Shown piece by piece: positions 1 to 7,793 of a stretch of 52,428 nt of DNA. A program made the translations under genes and the position numbers. This stretch comes from Sporolactobacillus nakayamae (GTDB lineage: Bacteria; Bacillota; Bacilli; Bacillales; Sporolactobacillaceae), in the NCBI RefSeq assembly GCF_900113325.1, contig NZ_FOOY01000026.1:1-52428 (forward strand), in the 5' to 3' direction. Below the pieces are notes generated by a model. It was not told where the DNA came from. It did no database searches and saw only the letters and a program-made list of their open reading frames with translations. Each line of letters opens with the position of its first letter. The first letter of the stretch is position 1.

Positions 1-291
1 GATGACGTGACGGCTGTGCTTCCCTTTCCTGAAGCCTACAGGCACCGTCTGCGCACGACCAACGGGATGGAGCGCCTGAATGAGGAATTCCGCCGCAGGG
101 AGCGCGTCATCCGGATATTCCCCAACCGGGAGTCTGTGATCCGCCTCATGGGTTCTGTCCTCATGGAAATGAATGAAAAATGGCTGGAGGGCCGCCGTTA
201 TTTGGACATGACAAATTATGCGGAGTGGAAGGCACAGAAGCTCCAAAAACAGAATCAAAAATCGAAAGTGACATCTATTTACCAAAACTAA
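1..291 (+). CDS. IS256-family transposase, C-terminal part (cut by window edge)
   Basis: The protein is in frame from the first base. It carries the C-terminal IS256/Mutator signature: FPEAYRHRLRTTNGMERLNEE followed by RRRERVIRIFPN and a conserved MGSVLMEMNEKW segment. This region of the DDE transposase supplies the last catalytic glutamate (E in the MERLNEE region). About 300 N-terminal residues are missing because the window starts here, not necessarily because the gene is broken. The apparent GTG start at base 7 is not a real start. A related relic with the same RTTNGMERL motif lies at 37830-38151, and an N-terminal scrap at 52280. Confidence 0.85.
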   Translation, partial: DDVTAVLPFPEAYRHRLRTTNGMERLNEEFRRRERVIRIFPNRESVIRLMGSVLMEMNEKWLEGRRYLDMTNYAEWKAQKLQKQNQKSKVTSIYQN

Positions 292-339
292 CGCCCTATT
301 CCAGCTGAGATGAATTTACACATAAAAAAGGACTTGATC
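1..339 (+). mobile_element. Right end of an IS256-family insertion sequence
   Basis: The window opens inside an IS256-type element. It contains the C-terminal part of the transposase (to 291) and a right end at about 314-339 that reads TTTACACA, an A-rich stretch, then GGACTTGATC. This resembles the known IS256 end (TTTACACAAT...GGACTTTATC), so I place the element boundary at 339. The left end lies outside the window. No target duplication can be checked. Confidence 0.75.
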
Positions 340-688
340 AATTAAGTTTATCTCAGACATTCACGATGCAATATTTCACTCTTTAAAGTCTTGGGCTGAA
401 CAATCTACGGGAAATTGGAATATGCTCATTGGTAGCGGTTTTATATTGCTTTTGGTTGGAGTGATTCTAACGTGCGTCTTTCAGAAAAAAATAGGTAAAA
501 CTGACGAAAGAACAATGCAAATAGCTTTAAAAAGTGCGCTCATTATGTTATGTGTAATCATTTTGTGCGACATAATTTTCCCGAAAGACTATATGTGGCA
601 AATTTTCTTCTTATTTAAATATTCTCTTACATTCCTCGCTTCAGGAATATATCTAGCTGTTCGCTATAAAAAAGATTTTTTTAACTAA
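340..688 (+). pseudogene. Small membrane protein truncated at its 5' end by the IS256 element
   Basis: The reading frame runs without a stop from the IS boundary (340) to the stop at 688. It continues upstream of the only plausible ATG (422) with protein-like sequence (FISDIHDAIFHSLKSWAEQ). It encodes three hydrophobic segments around residues 2-18, 35-51 and 60-80, counted from the ATG at 422, with a charged KTDERT loop between the first two. No good ribosome-binding site precedes 422. I infer that IS256 inserted inside the gene and removed its start. Translation from 422 could still give 88 residues. The family is not recognised (DUF2178-like at best). Confidence 0.5.
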
Positions 689-903
689 AGAGCGAAACAG
701 GAAGATTGGTAAAGGAAATCTTGTGGCTCTGTCGTTTTAAAAGCTCTTAAAGAAAGGAAAATAATCTAGCATGATGATTGGTGGCGATTTGCTTGTTATT
801 TGAGCGAGTCGCTTTTTTTGCATTCATCTGAGCAATTTTGGAACAGCATCTTTCTATGGCGGTTGATATACTGGGTTTACCGTACGGTTGGAGGGAATGC
901 TTC

Positions 904-1797
904 ATGGACACGATCGTGATCTTGCAACAAACGCTGGACTATGTTGACGAACATATTACAGACGACATCACCCCTGAATGTTTAGCGGCGCAAGCCGGAT
1001 TTTCGACCTGGCATTTTTGCCGAGTCTTTCAATGGGGTGTCGGTTATACAGTGATGGCTTACGTACGAAAACGCCGCCTTGCTTTTGCTGCATGCGAACT
1101 TGCTTCGGGCAAGCGGATTCTCGACATTTCGCTGAAGTACCGATTTGACACGCACTCAGGGTTCAGCAAGGCTTTTCGCCGTTATTTTGGCTGCAGCCCG
1201 GCAACATATCGGTTGCATGCACGCGGCGGTCGCCCGAACCCGCCGAGCCTTCCGCGTACAAACGATTATTTGACTGGAGGAATTATTTTGGAACCAATAT
1301 TTGTGACGCTTCCTGCTGTTAAACTTGCAGGCTATGTGATTAAAACAACCTCATCTGATGGAGAGAACAGTAAAACCATTCCGGCATTCTGGCAGGCCTA
1401 TATGACGGATGGGCGAATGGATAAGCTCCATGCCGAGCGCTTTGTCAAGGCACATGATGAATACGGAGTCTGCTTTCCTGAAGATCCGCAGAACGGCGCG
1501 TTTGATTATGTGATCGGTGTTGAACGAAAGGAGGGCGAAGCAGTACCAGACGGCTATCATACATGCGCCATTCCGCCTGCTTCCTATGCTGTGTTCTCGA
1601 CGCCGCCAAGCAATGCCGAACACTTTGTATCTGCAATTCAAGGAACGTGGAACTACATCTTCAGCGAATGGTTTCCAAAATCAGGATACGAGTACGCACC
1701 GGATTGCGTCGACTTTGAACGCTACGATGACCGCTGCATGTCGGACGTTGGAAAGGTATGCGAGATCTATATTCCCATCGTGAAAAAGAAAAACTAA
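904..1797 (+). CDS. AraC-family regulator with GyrI-like effector-binding domain
   Basis: An N-terminal AraC-type DNA-binding domain covers residues 1 to about 105. It has two helix-turn-helix units (LAAQAGFSTWHFCRVFQ and ILDISLKYRFDTHSGFSKAFRRYFGCSPATYR). A GyrI-like/SOUL-type effector domain follows at about 125-295. This architecture matches the SoxS/Rob and BltR-like regulators that sense small hydrophobic compounds. I chose ATG 904 because TTGGAGGGA at 889-896 precedes it at good spacing; a frame extension to TTG 838 lacks a site. It is a single gene followed by a strong terminator. The ligand and targets are unknown. Confidence 0.85.
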   Translation: MDTIVILQQTLDYVDEHITDDITPECLAAQAGFSTWHFCRVFQWGVGYTVMAYVRKRRLAFAACELASGKRILDISLKYRFDTHSGFSKAFRRYFGCSPATYRLHARGGRPNPPSLPRTNDYLTGGIILEPIFVTLPAVKLAGYVIKTTSSDGENSKTIPAFWQAYMTDGRMDKLHAERFVKAHDEYGVCFPEDPQNGAFDYVIGVERKEGEAVPDGYHTCAIPPASYAVFSTPPSNAEHFVSAIQGTWNYIFSEWFPKSGYEYAPDCVDFERYDDRCMSDVGKVCEIYIPIVKKKN

Positions 1798-1820
1798 AGT
1801 AGGATAAAAATGAAACACGC

Positions 1821-1858
1821 ACAAAAAGGATACCTCGGTTGAAGGTATCCTTTTTGTG
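1821..1858. terminator. Strong intrinsic terminator, bidirectional
   Basis: The 14-bp arms ACAAAAAGGATACC and GGTATCCTTTTTGT flank a short loop and give T runs on both strands. It can end the AraC gene on plus and serve the rbsK side on minus. Nearly the same hairpin recurs at 7553-7588. Confidence 0.85.
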
Positions 1859-2013
1859 TACTTGTACTTCCTTTTGTCGCTTAAGTCGAACCAATAGACA
1901 GTGGTAGCCTTTTTCAATTGGGTTTTTCTTTTTATATAGATTACACAGGCAGCCAAATGTTGGTTGTTTTGCACTATGTTTATTGATAAGTATGGAAGCG
2001 AGTCATTTGTTGA

Positions 2014-2937
2014 TCAAAGACTATTTGCCATTCGATAGTTTTCCACTTCCTGCAAGGTTGGGATTGCATTTTGTCCGCCCGTCCGGGAAACTTTAATGCC
2101 AGCAGCGACAGTGGCAAATTTAGCAGCTGCAACGAGATCATCAGAATCGACTAACGCATCAGCGATCGCCCCAGCATAGCAATCGCCAGCTCCAACCGTA
2201 TCGAGCGCTTTCACTTTAAGCGAGTCGACTAACGTAGATCGACCATTTTGACAAACAAGACAACCTTGACTGCCCATTTTGACAATGACATTTGGGACAC
2301 CGAGTGTTTTGATCTTCTGGGCAGCTTGTTGCGCGCTTTCTTCATCGGTTACTTTAATGCCAGTGATGCGTTCGGTTTCCTGAGCATTAGGCAATGTTAA
2401 GTCAGCATACTGGAAGGCTTCAGGGACAATTCCATCAGCGGGTGCTGGATCGAGAATGACAAACATGCCTTTTTGTTTAGCTATTTTCATAGCAGTCAGG
2501 ATGGAGTCGGTGCTCGTTTCCATTTGAATCAGTAGGATTTTCGCTTCAATAGCACCGAAAGCCCTTTCAATATCTTGCGCAGTTAATGCTTCGTTTGCCC
2601 CTTTGGAGCCGACCATCGTATTTTCGCCAGATTGGTCAATGATTGCGACGAATGTACCTGTCCCAAATTTTTCTTTACGAATGAGGTGGGTGACATCCAC
2701 ATTTTTATCACGAAAATTATTTATGAGCTGATCACCGGCACTATCTTTTCCAACGGCACCGATGAAGCAGGTTCTCTTTCCAAGACGGGCAGCACTGACT
2801 GCCTGATTGGACCCTTTACCTCCCGGCAGCATTTCTACAGAATGAGCAAATGTGGTCTCTCCATATTTTGGATACTTGCCGCACTTAGCAACAACGTCCA
2901 TATTGATGCTTCCGACTACTGCAATATCATAGTTCAT
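2014..2937 (-). CDS. rbsK: Ribokinase (PfkB family)
   Basis: The 307-residue length is typical of ribokinases, which phosphorylate D-ribose or a related sugar at the 5-position with ATP in the cytosol. Motifs are VVGSINMD at the N-terminus (substrate binding), GGKGSNQA near residue 39 and DTVGAGDCYAG near 245 (anion hole and catalytic Asp). It is the last gene of the minus-strand cluster lacI-rpe-rbsK, 117 bp after the epimerase gene, with a TCCTCC-type site (AGGAGG on minus) just before its ATG. The partners suggest a non-ribose pentose or hexulose such as allulose, so the exact substrate is uncertain. Confidence 0.88.
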   Translation of the reverse strand: MNYDIAVVGSINMDVVAKCGKYPKYGETTFAHSVEMLPGGKGSNQAVSAARLGKRTCFIGAVGKDSAGDQLINNFRDKNVDVTHLIRKEKFGTGTFVAIIDQSGENTMVGSKGANEALTAQDIERAFGAIEAKILLIQMETSTDSILTAMKIAKQKGMFVILDPAPADGIVPEAFQYADLTLPNAQETERITGIKVTDEESAQQAAQKIKTLGVPNVIVKMGSQGCLVCQNGRSTLVDSLKVKALDTVGAGDCYAGAIADALVDSDDLVAAAKFATVAAGIKVSRTGGQNAIPTLQEVENYRMANSL

Positions 2938-3054
2938 GATAACTTCCTCCTTAAAATTTTGTATGTTTTTTCATTTATTGATTTAAATCTTTATACATGA
3001 GATCGAATATCAAAGTAGCTTAGGCATTAAATGTCGATTCAGAGTCAGCTCTAG

Positions 3055-3714
3055 TCAGTTCAGCCATTTTCGGGTCTGGGCTACATTTTCCTGACGCGTT
3101 CCACGATTATGAAAGATGCTGCTTGTTCCGCAGATGTAGAGTGTCGCTCCATTTTCTTTACAGGCGGGAATAGTAGCTTTGCCAATATTTCCGTCTACTT
3201 CAATTTCAATAGTCCGTTCTAGTTTCTGAATCCGTTCATGAAGTTGCGCAATTTTTTGATAGGTTGCCGGAATAAATTTCTGACCAGAAAATCCGGGATT
3301 GACGGTCATGATTACGACATAATCCACTACATCGTAGACATAGTCGAGAACTGTAAGCGGTGTTGCTGGGTTCAGCGCCAGACCAGCTTTCATACCTAAC
3401 TGCTTAATTTTTGCAAGCGTTCCCTGGATATTATCTGTTGCTTCTGCATGAATGGACAGCATATCGACTCCGCAGCCGGCGAACAAGTCAATATAACGCT
3501 CTGGATTTTGAATCATCAGGTGTGCGTCAAGTGGTTTGTTTGTCAGTGAGCGAATGGTTTTAATTAAATCAGGGCCAATGGTAAAGTTGGGGACAAATTG
3601 GCCGTCCATGACATCCAGATGATAAAAATCAACCCCTGCTTCATCCAACTGACTAATGTCATCGGCCAGGTGAGCCAGATCGGCACACATTAATGACGGA
3701 CCTATTTTATTCAT
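3055..3714 (-). CDS. Ribulose-phosphate 3-epimerase family (Rpe or allulose-6-phosphate epimerase type)
   Basis: This 219-residue TIM-barrel epimerase carries the family metal and catalytic motifs: HLDVMDGQF near residue 32, DAHLMI near 64, VNPGFSGQKF near 140 and EVDGNI near 173. The family interconverts ketose phosphates at C3. Because it sits with a LacI regulator, a ribokinase and a sugar permease rather than with the housekeeping prpC-prkC-rsgA-rpe cluster, it is probably a pathway-specific paralogue (for example AlsE-like). Its start overlaps the end of lacI by 8 bp, indicating translational coupling. Confidence 0.85.
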   Translation of the reverse strand: MNKIGPSLMCADLAHLADDISQLDEAGVDFYHLDVMDGQFVPNFTIGPDLIKTIRSLTNKPLDAHLMIQNPERYIDLFAGCGVDMLSIHAEATDNIQGTLAKIKQLGMKAGLALNPATPLTVLDYVYDVVDYVVIMTVNPGFSGQKFIPATYQKIAQLHERIQKLERTIEIEVDGNIGKATIPACKENGATLYICGTSSIFHNRGTRQENVAQTRKWLN

Positions 3715-4720
3715 GATGATTCCTCCTCAATTGAGTTGATGATTCTCTGATCACGAGATTAGGTTGTATACGAATCTTTCTCGGTTTAGCATTTGGCTGC
3801 TGCATCAGACTAATAATTTCTGTAATTGCGAGAGTTCCCATTTCTTTCATATGTTGACTAATTGTTGACAGAGACGGCGTTACGTAGCGAGAAAAAAGGA
3901 TATTATCATAACCGACAATTTTCACTTGATCGGGAATTTTGAATCCTGCCTCTAAGCATGCACGCATTGCACCAAGTGCCAAAGCATCATTGGAGCAAAA
4001 AATTCCGTCAAATAAAAAACTGCTCTGGATCAATGATTGAATCGATTGATAACCACTGAAGAGATCAAAATTTGCATAAATGACTTTCTGCGGGAGATCC
4101 GGATTAAAAGCATTTAAGGCTTCCTGATAACCGCTTAACCGGTCTATTGAACTCATCTGATCTTTTGGCCCAGATAGATGGATGATCTTTCGGCATCCCT
4201 GGTCAAGCAGATGGCTGACCGCCTTACTCGCTCCTGTTTTGTGGTCAACGGAAATGGCGGAGTAGGGATGGTTGAATTGCGCACGATCAATCGTCAGAGT
4301 TAGTATCCCATGTGATTCCAGCATTTCGAGATCTTTACTTTCCACATAAAGTGAATTGATAATTGCTGCACAAGCATAATGGCTAAGTATCGAGTCTAAA
4401 TAATACTTGACTTTATTACGATCATCATCTGTGTTGCACAGAAAAATATGATAGCCTTTCTGATTGGCAGAAGCCTCAATTTCGCGAACTAATTCCGGGA
4501 AGAATGGGTTCTTTAGTGTCGGAATCAGTAGTGCGATCAAATTGGAGCGTCTTTTGGATAAACTTTTAGCAATTGAATTTGGCCTGTAATGTAATTTTTG
4601 TATGACCTGCTGTACGCGAGCAATCGTTTCGGGACTGGCTTCGCCTTTGTTATTAATGATCCTTGAGACAGTGGCGACTGAGACCCCTGCTGTTTTTGCG
4701 ACGTCACGAATCGTTGCCAT
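3707..4720 (-). CDS. LacI-family transcriptional repressor of the sugar locus
   Basis: An N-terminal helix-turn-helix (TIRDVAKTAGVSVATVSRIIN) and the hinge helix sequence YRPNSIAKSLS are followed by a periplasmic-binding-protein-like sensor domain (LIPTLKNPFFPELVREIE onward). I prefer ATG 4720 to ATG 4726, since the AAAGGAG on minus is 9 nt from 4720 and only 3 nt from 4726. Two identical-core palindromes in the divergent promoter region (4736-4753 and 4856-4869) are the expected operators. So it likely represses both its own operon and the divergent transporter, relieved by a sugar or sugar phosphate. Confidence 0.9.
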   Translation of the reverse strand: MATIRDVAKTAGVSVATVSRIINNKGEASPETIARVQQVIQKLHYRPNSIAKSLSKRRSNLIALLIPTLKNPFFPELVREIEASANQKGYHIFLCNTDDDRNKVKYYLDSILSHYACAAIINSLYVESKDLEMLESHGILTLTIDRAQFNHPYSAISVDHKTGASKAVSHLLDQGCRKIIHLSGPKDQMSSIDRLSGYQEALNAFNPDLPQKVIYANFDLFSGYQSIQSLIQSSFLFDGIFCSNDALALGAMRACLEAGFKIPDQVKIVGYDNILFSRYVTPSLSTISQHMKEMGTLAITEIISLMQQPNAKPRKIRIQPNLVIRESSTQLRRNHHE

Positions 4721-4735
4721 CAGCATAAACTCCTT

Positions 4736-4753
4736 TACGTAACCGGTTACGTA
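4736..4753. promoter_or_regulatory. LacI-type operator O1, 18-bp perfect palindrome
   Basis: TACGTAACCGGTTACGTA reads the same on both strands and lies 15 bp before the lacI start at 4720. The core CGTAACCGGTTACG is identical to the second site at 4856-4869. The central CCGG with flanking TAAC/GTTA is of the size and symmetry LacI-family dimers bind. Confidence 0.8.
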
Positions 4754-4802
4754 GTTAACTTACACCAAAGATTTCTTTTTGTCAAACGCTTTCTGAATCC
4801 GC

Positions 4803-4831
4803 TTGCAAAAATATTGAGAATGGATTATATT
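4803..4831 (+). promoter_or_regulatory. SigA-type promoter of the PTS IIC gene
   Basis: TTGCAA (4803-4808) and TATATT (4826-4831) are separated by 17 bp. The predicted start near 4838 lies just upstream of operator O2, so bound repressor would block initiation or early elongation. A weak cre-like stretch lies at 4780-4795, but it fits the CcpA consensus poorly. Confidence 0.65.
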
Positions 4832-4855
4832 ATGTGTGATCCTTTTCTGCAATTA

Positions 4856-4869
4856 CGTAACCGGTTACG
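4856..4869. promoter_or_regulatory. LacI-type operator O2
   Basis: CGTAACCGGTTACG is a 14-bp perfect palindrome identical to the core of O1, about 120 bp away. The pair could be bridged by a LacI-family tetramer, or each site could act independently on the two divergent units. Confidence 0.8.
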
Positions 4870-4899
4870 AGGTTTTAGTAATGACTAGGAGGATTCGTT

Positions 4900-6330
4900 A
4901 TGATTGTAGAAAAACTTAACCAGGGGTTCCAATTTTTTATCAACTTAGGAGCCCCTGCTATGATGTTCATTATTATCACCCTTCTTTCACTGATTGTTGG
5001 AGTCTCCATTTCAAAGGCACTTGAAGGCGGCATCCGAATGGCAGTTGCTTTAACAGGGATGAGTGCGGTTATTTCTCTGTTGACCAGCGCTTTTGGTCCG
5101 GCGTTGAACAGCTTTGTTGAAGAAACTGGAGCTACGCTTGAGATAACAGACCTTGGCTGGGCGCCTTTAGCGGTTATTACTTGGGGTTCAATGTATACGC
5201 TTTATTTTGCGTTTGTTTGTTTCTTGCTTAACTTTATTCTGTTGATATTTTCTGTGACAAAGACCTTGAACGTTGATTTGTTCAACATCTGGAATATTTC
5301 AATTATTGGGTTACTCATTCTTCATTATTCAGGAAATAATATTATCCTGACAACGGTTTTTGTAGCGTTTGTTTATACTTTGGCTCTGATTAACGCTGAT
5401 GTTATGAAGCCGACAATCAACGAGCTGTTAAACTATGAGAAAACCAATATCACAACGACTGCACATCCCGAACTACTCATTGCCCCGGTTGTGATGATTT
5501 TCAACAAGCTTATCGATCGGTTTCTACCGTTTATCGATAAATTTGATTTTAATGCTGAGACCTTGAACCGAAAAATTGGTTTTTGGGGCAGCAAATTTGC
5601 GATTGGGGCCTACCTTGGTGTTTTCATTGGTCTGCTTGCTCGTCAGTCGCCTAGTGAGATTTTTCGGTTGGTGTTTATCGCTGGTGTTTCTCTAGAACTA
5701 TTTGCGTATGTTGGCGGTTGGTTTGGCCCGGCTATTGAACCGCTTTCGCAAGGGATTACTACGTTTATGAGTAAACGGTTACGCGGGCGGAAAGTCTATA
5801 TTGGAATCGACTGGCCGATTTTGGCTCCGCGTGCTGAAATCTGGGCTGTCGCTAATATTCTGGCGCCAATTCTTCTAATTGTCGCTTTGATTCTGCCGGG
5901 CAACCATGTCCTGCCGCTTGGCGGCATCTTGATGACTGTACTGGCTCCGGCTCTGCTTATCATCACTAAAGGACGTGTGGTGCGCATGACCATCATTGGC
6001 ACCGTGATGATTCCGCTGTTCCTATGGGCTGCCACAATGATTGCTGAATTCTTGACTTCAACATCAAAAGCAATGGGCAATTTTCCAACTGGCCTTGCTA
6101 AAGGCTCACTTTTTTCTTCTGTCGACTCAGATCCGCTTGAGAAAATGCTGACGGTTCTTGTCGGAAAGGCGGCGGCAACGCTTGATCTGAAAATGATTCT
6201 GTTTGCTCTTCTTGCTATGGGCAGCTATATTCTAATGTTTATCTGGTACTTTAGACAGATGAAGAAAGAAAGTTCGAAAGTGGATCATTCAGATGAACGA
6301 TCTGCAGCGGAAAATATAGTAGCTCAATAA
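4900..6330 (+). CDS. PTS transporter subunit IIC, galactitol (GatC) family, without IIA/IIB partners
   Basis: This 476-residue polytopic membrane protein has about ten or more hydrophobic segments. It has the EIIC-Gat hallmarks: an N-terminal NLGAPAMM segment, HYSGNNIILTT near residue 146, GFWGSK near 227, and GWFGPAIEPLSQ near 274. RBS AGGAGG precedes ATG 4900. In classical systems IIC moves the sugar while IIB phosphorylates it; no IIA or IIB gene is present here, and the neighbouring locus encodes a ribokinase. I infer it may work as a facilitator for unphosphorylated sugar, or borrow IIAB from elsewhere. It has its own promoter and LacI operator. Confidence 0.85.
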   Translation: MIVEKLNQGFQFFINLGAPAMMFIIITLLSLIVGVSISKALEGGIRMAVALTGMSAVISLLTSAFGPALNSFVEETGATLEITDLGWAPLAVITWGSMYTLYFAFVCFLLNFILLIFSVTKTLNVDLFNIWNISIIGLLILHYSGNNIILTTVFVAFVYTLALINADVMKPTINELLNYEKTNITTTAHPELLIAPVVMIFNKLIDRFLPFIDKFDFNAETLNRKIGFWGSKFAIGAYLGVFIGLLARQSPSEIFRLVFIAGVSLELFAYVGGWFGPAIEPLSQGITTFMSKRLRGRKVYIGIDWPILAPRAEIWAVANILAPILLIVALILPGNHVLPLGGILMTVLAPALLIITKGRVVRMTIIGTVMIPLFLWAATMIAEFLTSTSKAMGNFPTGLAKGSLFSSVDSDPLEKMLTVLVGKAAATLDLKMILFALLAMGSYILMFIWYFRQMKKESSKVDHSDERSAAENIVAQ

Positions 6331-6633
6331 AGTGCAGTGAAAGTTGGTTAGAGCCAACCAGCTGTCAGACAATAAAAGGAAAATTAATCTACAGACATTA
6401 TGTGCACCAGGTGTGTCTGTTTAAACGTATCCGTAGAAAAAGGTGTATTGAATGAAGGACAAGTATAACTAAACTATCTGTTTCATGCTTAACTTGTTTT
6501 TATGGTTGGAAGACATTGAATGAAAAAGCCGCCGGTATCGATTGAACGATACAGGCGGCTTTTTGAATCTAATCAACGCGCAGCAACAGGGATATTTTTT
6601 TGAGATAAGCAAACAAAGTGCTTCATATTTTTT
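6331..6633. other. Gene-less stretch downstream of the PTS gene
   Basis: I see no credible reading frame here. A small hairpin (TTGGTT...AACCAG) lies around 6344-6361, and the real terminator is at 6523-6564. The remainder shows no motif I recognise. Confidence 0.5.
6523..6564. terminator. Intrinsic terminator
   Basis: A long hairpin with arms AAAAAGCCGCC...GTATCG and CGATAC...GGCGGCTTTTT (one bulged base) ends in a T run. It works for plus-strand transcripts from the PTS gene and, with the A run, for minus-strand transcripts. Confidence 0.85.
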
Positions 6634-6738
6634 TTATAGGTTGCCGGATAGAATAGTAACGGCCTGTCCGCCAATTTCACAGCGATCCTTATTGAGCTGA
6701 ATGGACAATTGGCCTTGTCTGCTTGACAACTGTATGGC
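6634..6738 (-). pseudogene. 3' fragment of a PhzF-family isomerase/epimerase gene
   Basis: On minus, the last 35 or so codons before TAA (6636-6634) read QLSSRQGQLSIQLN, then KDRCEIGGQAVTILSGNL. This is the typical C-terminal strand pattern of PhzF/YddE-like proteins (QxSxRxGxL...I.GGQAV...G.L). Everything upstream, about 250 residues, is missing. Beyond about 6738 the sequence turns into a purD fragment on the opposite strand. No start is possible, so this is a relic. I recognise the family by pattern only. Confidence 0.5.
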
Positions 6739-7273
6739 CTTTGTGAAAACGATTCTCCAACCAACTGCTGACGGTATGGTGTCCGAAGGCTTCACGTTTA
6801 CAGGGGTACTTTATGCCGGCTTGATCCTAACCACCGCCGATCCAAAGGTGATCGAATTCAACTGCCGCTTCGGTGATCCGGAGACGCAGGTCGTTCTGCC
6901 ACGGATGGAATCTGATTTTGTTCAAACCGTACTCGACGTGTTGGACGGCAAGCAACCCAAGCTCGCATGGAACGAAAAAACAGCGGTCGGCGTTGTCCTC
7001 GCGTCAAGCGGAATCCGGGCAGCTACGAAAAAGGCCGGGAAACTTGGCGACCTCGCCGCGCTACCGGAGTACGCACTGCTTTTCCACGCCGGAACAAAAA
7101 AATCCGGTACGGACTGGCTGACCAATGGCGGCCGTGTGCTGCTCGTCACACGGCTCGGCGATGATCTTCGCTCGGCTCGCGATGCGGTTAATAACGATTT
7201 AGATCGCATCAAAACCGATGCCGTATTCTTCCGCAAAGATATCGGGCATCATGCGTTGGAAGCTACGGAATAA
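6739..7273 (+). pseudogene. purD: 3' fragment of purD (phosphoribosylamine-glycine ligase)
   Basis: The sequence begins at FVKTILQPTADGM and runs to the natural C-terminus FFRKDIGHHALEA. It includes the ATP-grasp signature KVIEFNCRFGDPETQVVLPR and the C-terminal FHAGTK and TNGGRVL motifs. Full PurD is about 420 residues; the first 240 or so (N-domain and part of the ATP-grasp) are absent. The GTG/ATG codons upstream (6701) lie in the inverted PhzF relic. GARS activity is therefore impossible from this copy; a complete purD presumably exists in the pur operon elsewhere. The terminator at 7288-7324 is retained. Confidence 0.85.
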
Positions 7274-7287
7274 TCGATAAGTACGAT

Positions 7288-7324
7288 AAACTGTCTTTGC
7301 TAAAAAGGTGAAGGCAGTTTTTTT
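7288..7324 (+). terminator. Terminator of the purD remnant
   Basis: Arms AAACTGTCTT and AAGGCAGTTT (one G-T pair) are followed by seven T residues. Confidence 0.75.
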
Positions 7325-7552
7325 ACATGTTTGTGTTGAAAATGGGTTGGCAGTAAGAATTAGTGAACAGCGCTTGTAATGCCGGGGGTTCACAAAGTGT
7401 TTTGAGAGATTAATATTTCTTACGAATGATCAGCCAATAAACGAGAATAGCGAATATGGTTACATAAGATAATAAGTATGAAGAGCTTTTTTATTTTAAA
7501 ACGAGATAATAAAATTGTTATAGTAAGAAAGAATGCGATTGAGTTCGATGCG

Positions 7553-7588
7553 GAAAAAGGATACCTCGGGTTGAGGGTATCCTTTTTA
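7553..7588. terminator. Second copy of the AAAAAGGATACC terminator hairpin
   Basis: The arms AAAAAGGATACC and GGTATCCTTTTT almost repeat the hairpin at 1821-1858, including the CTCGG..TTGA loop. It sits with no gene close upstream on plus, so it may be a leftover from a rearrangement, or it may close the ABC operon on minus. Confidence 0.7.
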
Positions 7589-7793
7589 CTTTTTTTGTGT
7601 ACCGTGGTCATCAATACTGCACACCAAAAAAATGCGTGAGGAAAAGAGACAGGCAATCTACATTGTTCAAGCAAAAATATCAGCGTCCATCCGAAGAATC
7701 GGTCTATTAAGCTTTCAAAAACAGCAGGATCCATGAATTTTTGTTGCAGACGTTAATCGCGCATCGTGTTCCCAACAAATTGCTGATCGTAGC

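Larger units (their letters stand above)
7274..7793. other. Gene-less stretch with two terminators
   Basis: The stretch holds the purD terminator (7288-7324) and a second hairpin at 7553-7588. The frames on both strands between them are low-complexity and lack ribosome-binding sites. I see no gene between 7325 and 7793. Confidence 0.6.

Noticed and set aside
1351-1974. Several minus- and plus-strand frames overlapping the AraC gene
   Set aside because: They are shadows of the AraC frame; no start sites and no family features.
4780-4796. CcpA catabolite-responsive element upstream of the PTS gene
   Set aside because: The stretch has GAAAGCG on minus but misses several conserved positions of the cre consensus.
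6701-6738. N-terminal extension of the purD fragment (MDNWPCLLDNCM)
   Set aside because: This stretch is better explained as antisense of the PhzF-like relic; PurD similarity begins near FVKTILQPT.
7420-7734. 104-codon minus-strand frame
   Set aside because: No ribosome-binding site, low-complexity composition, and it crosses a terminator hairpin.
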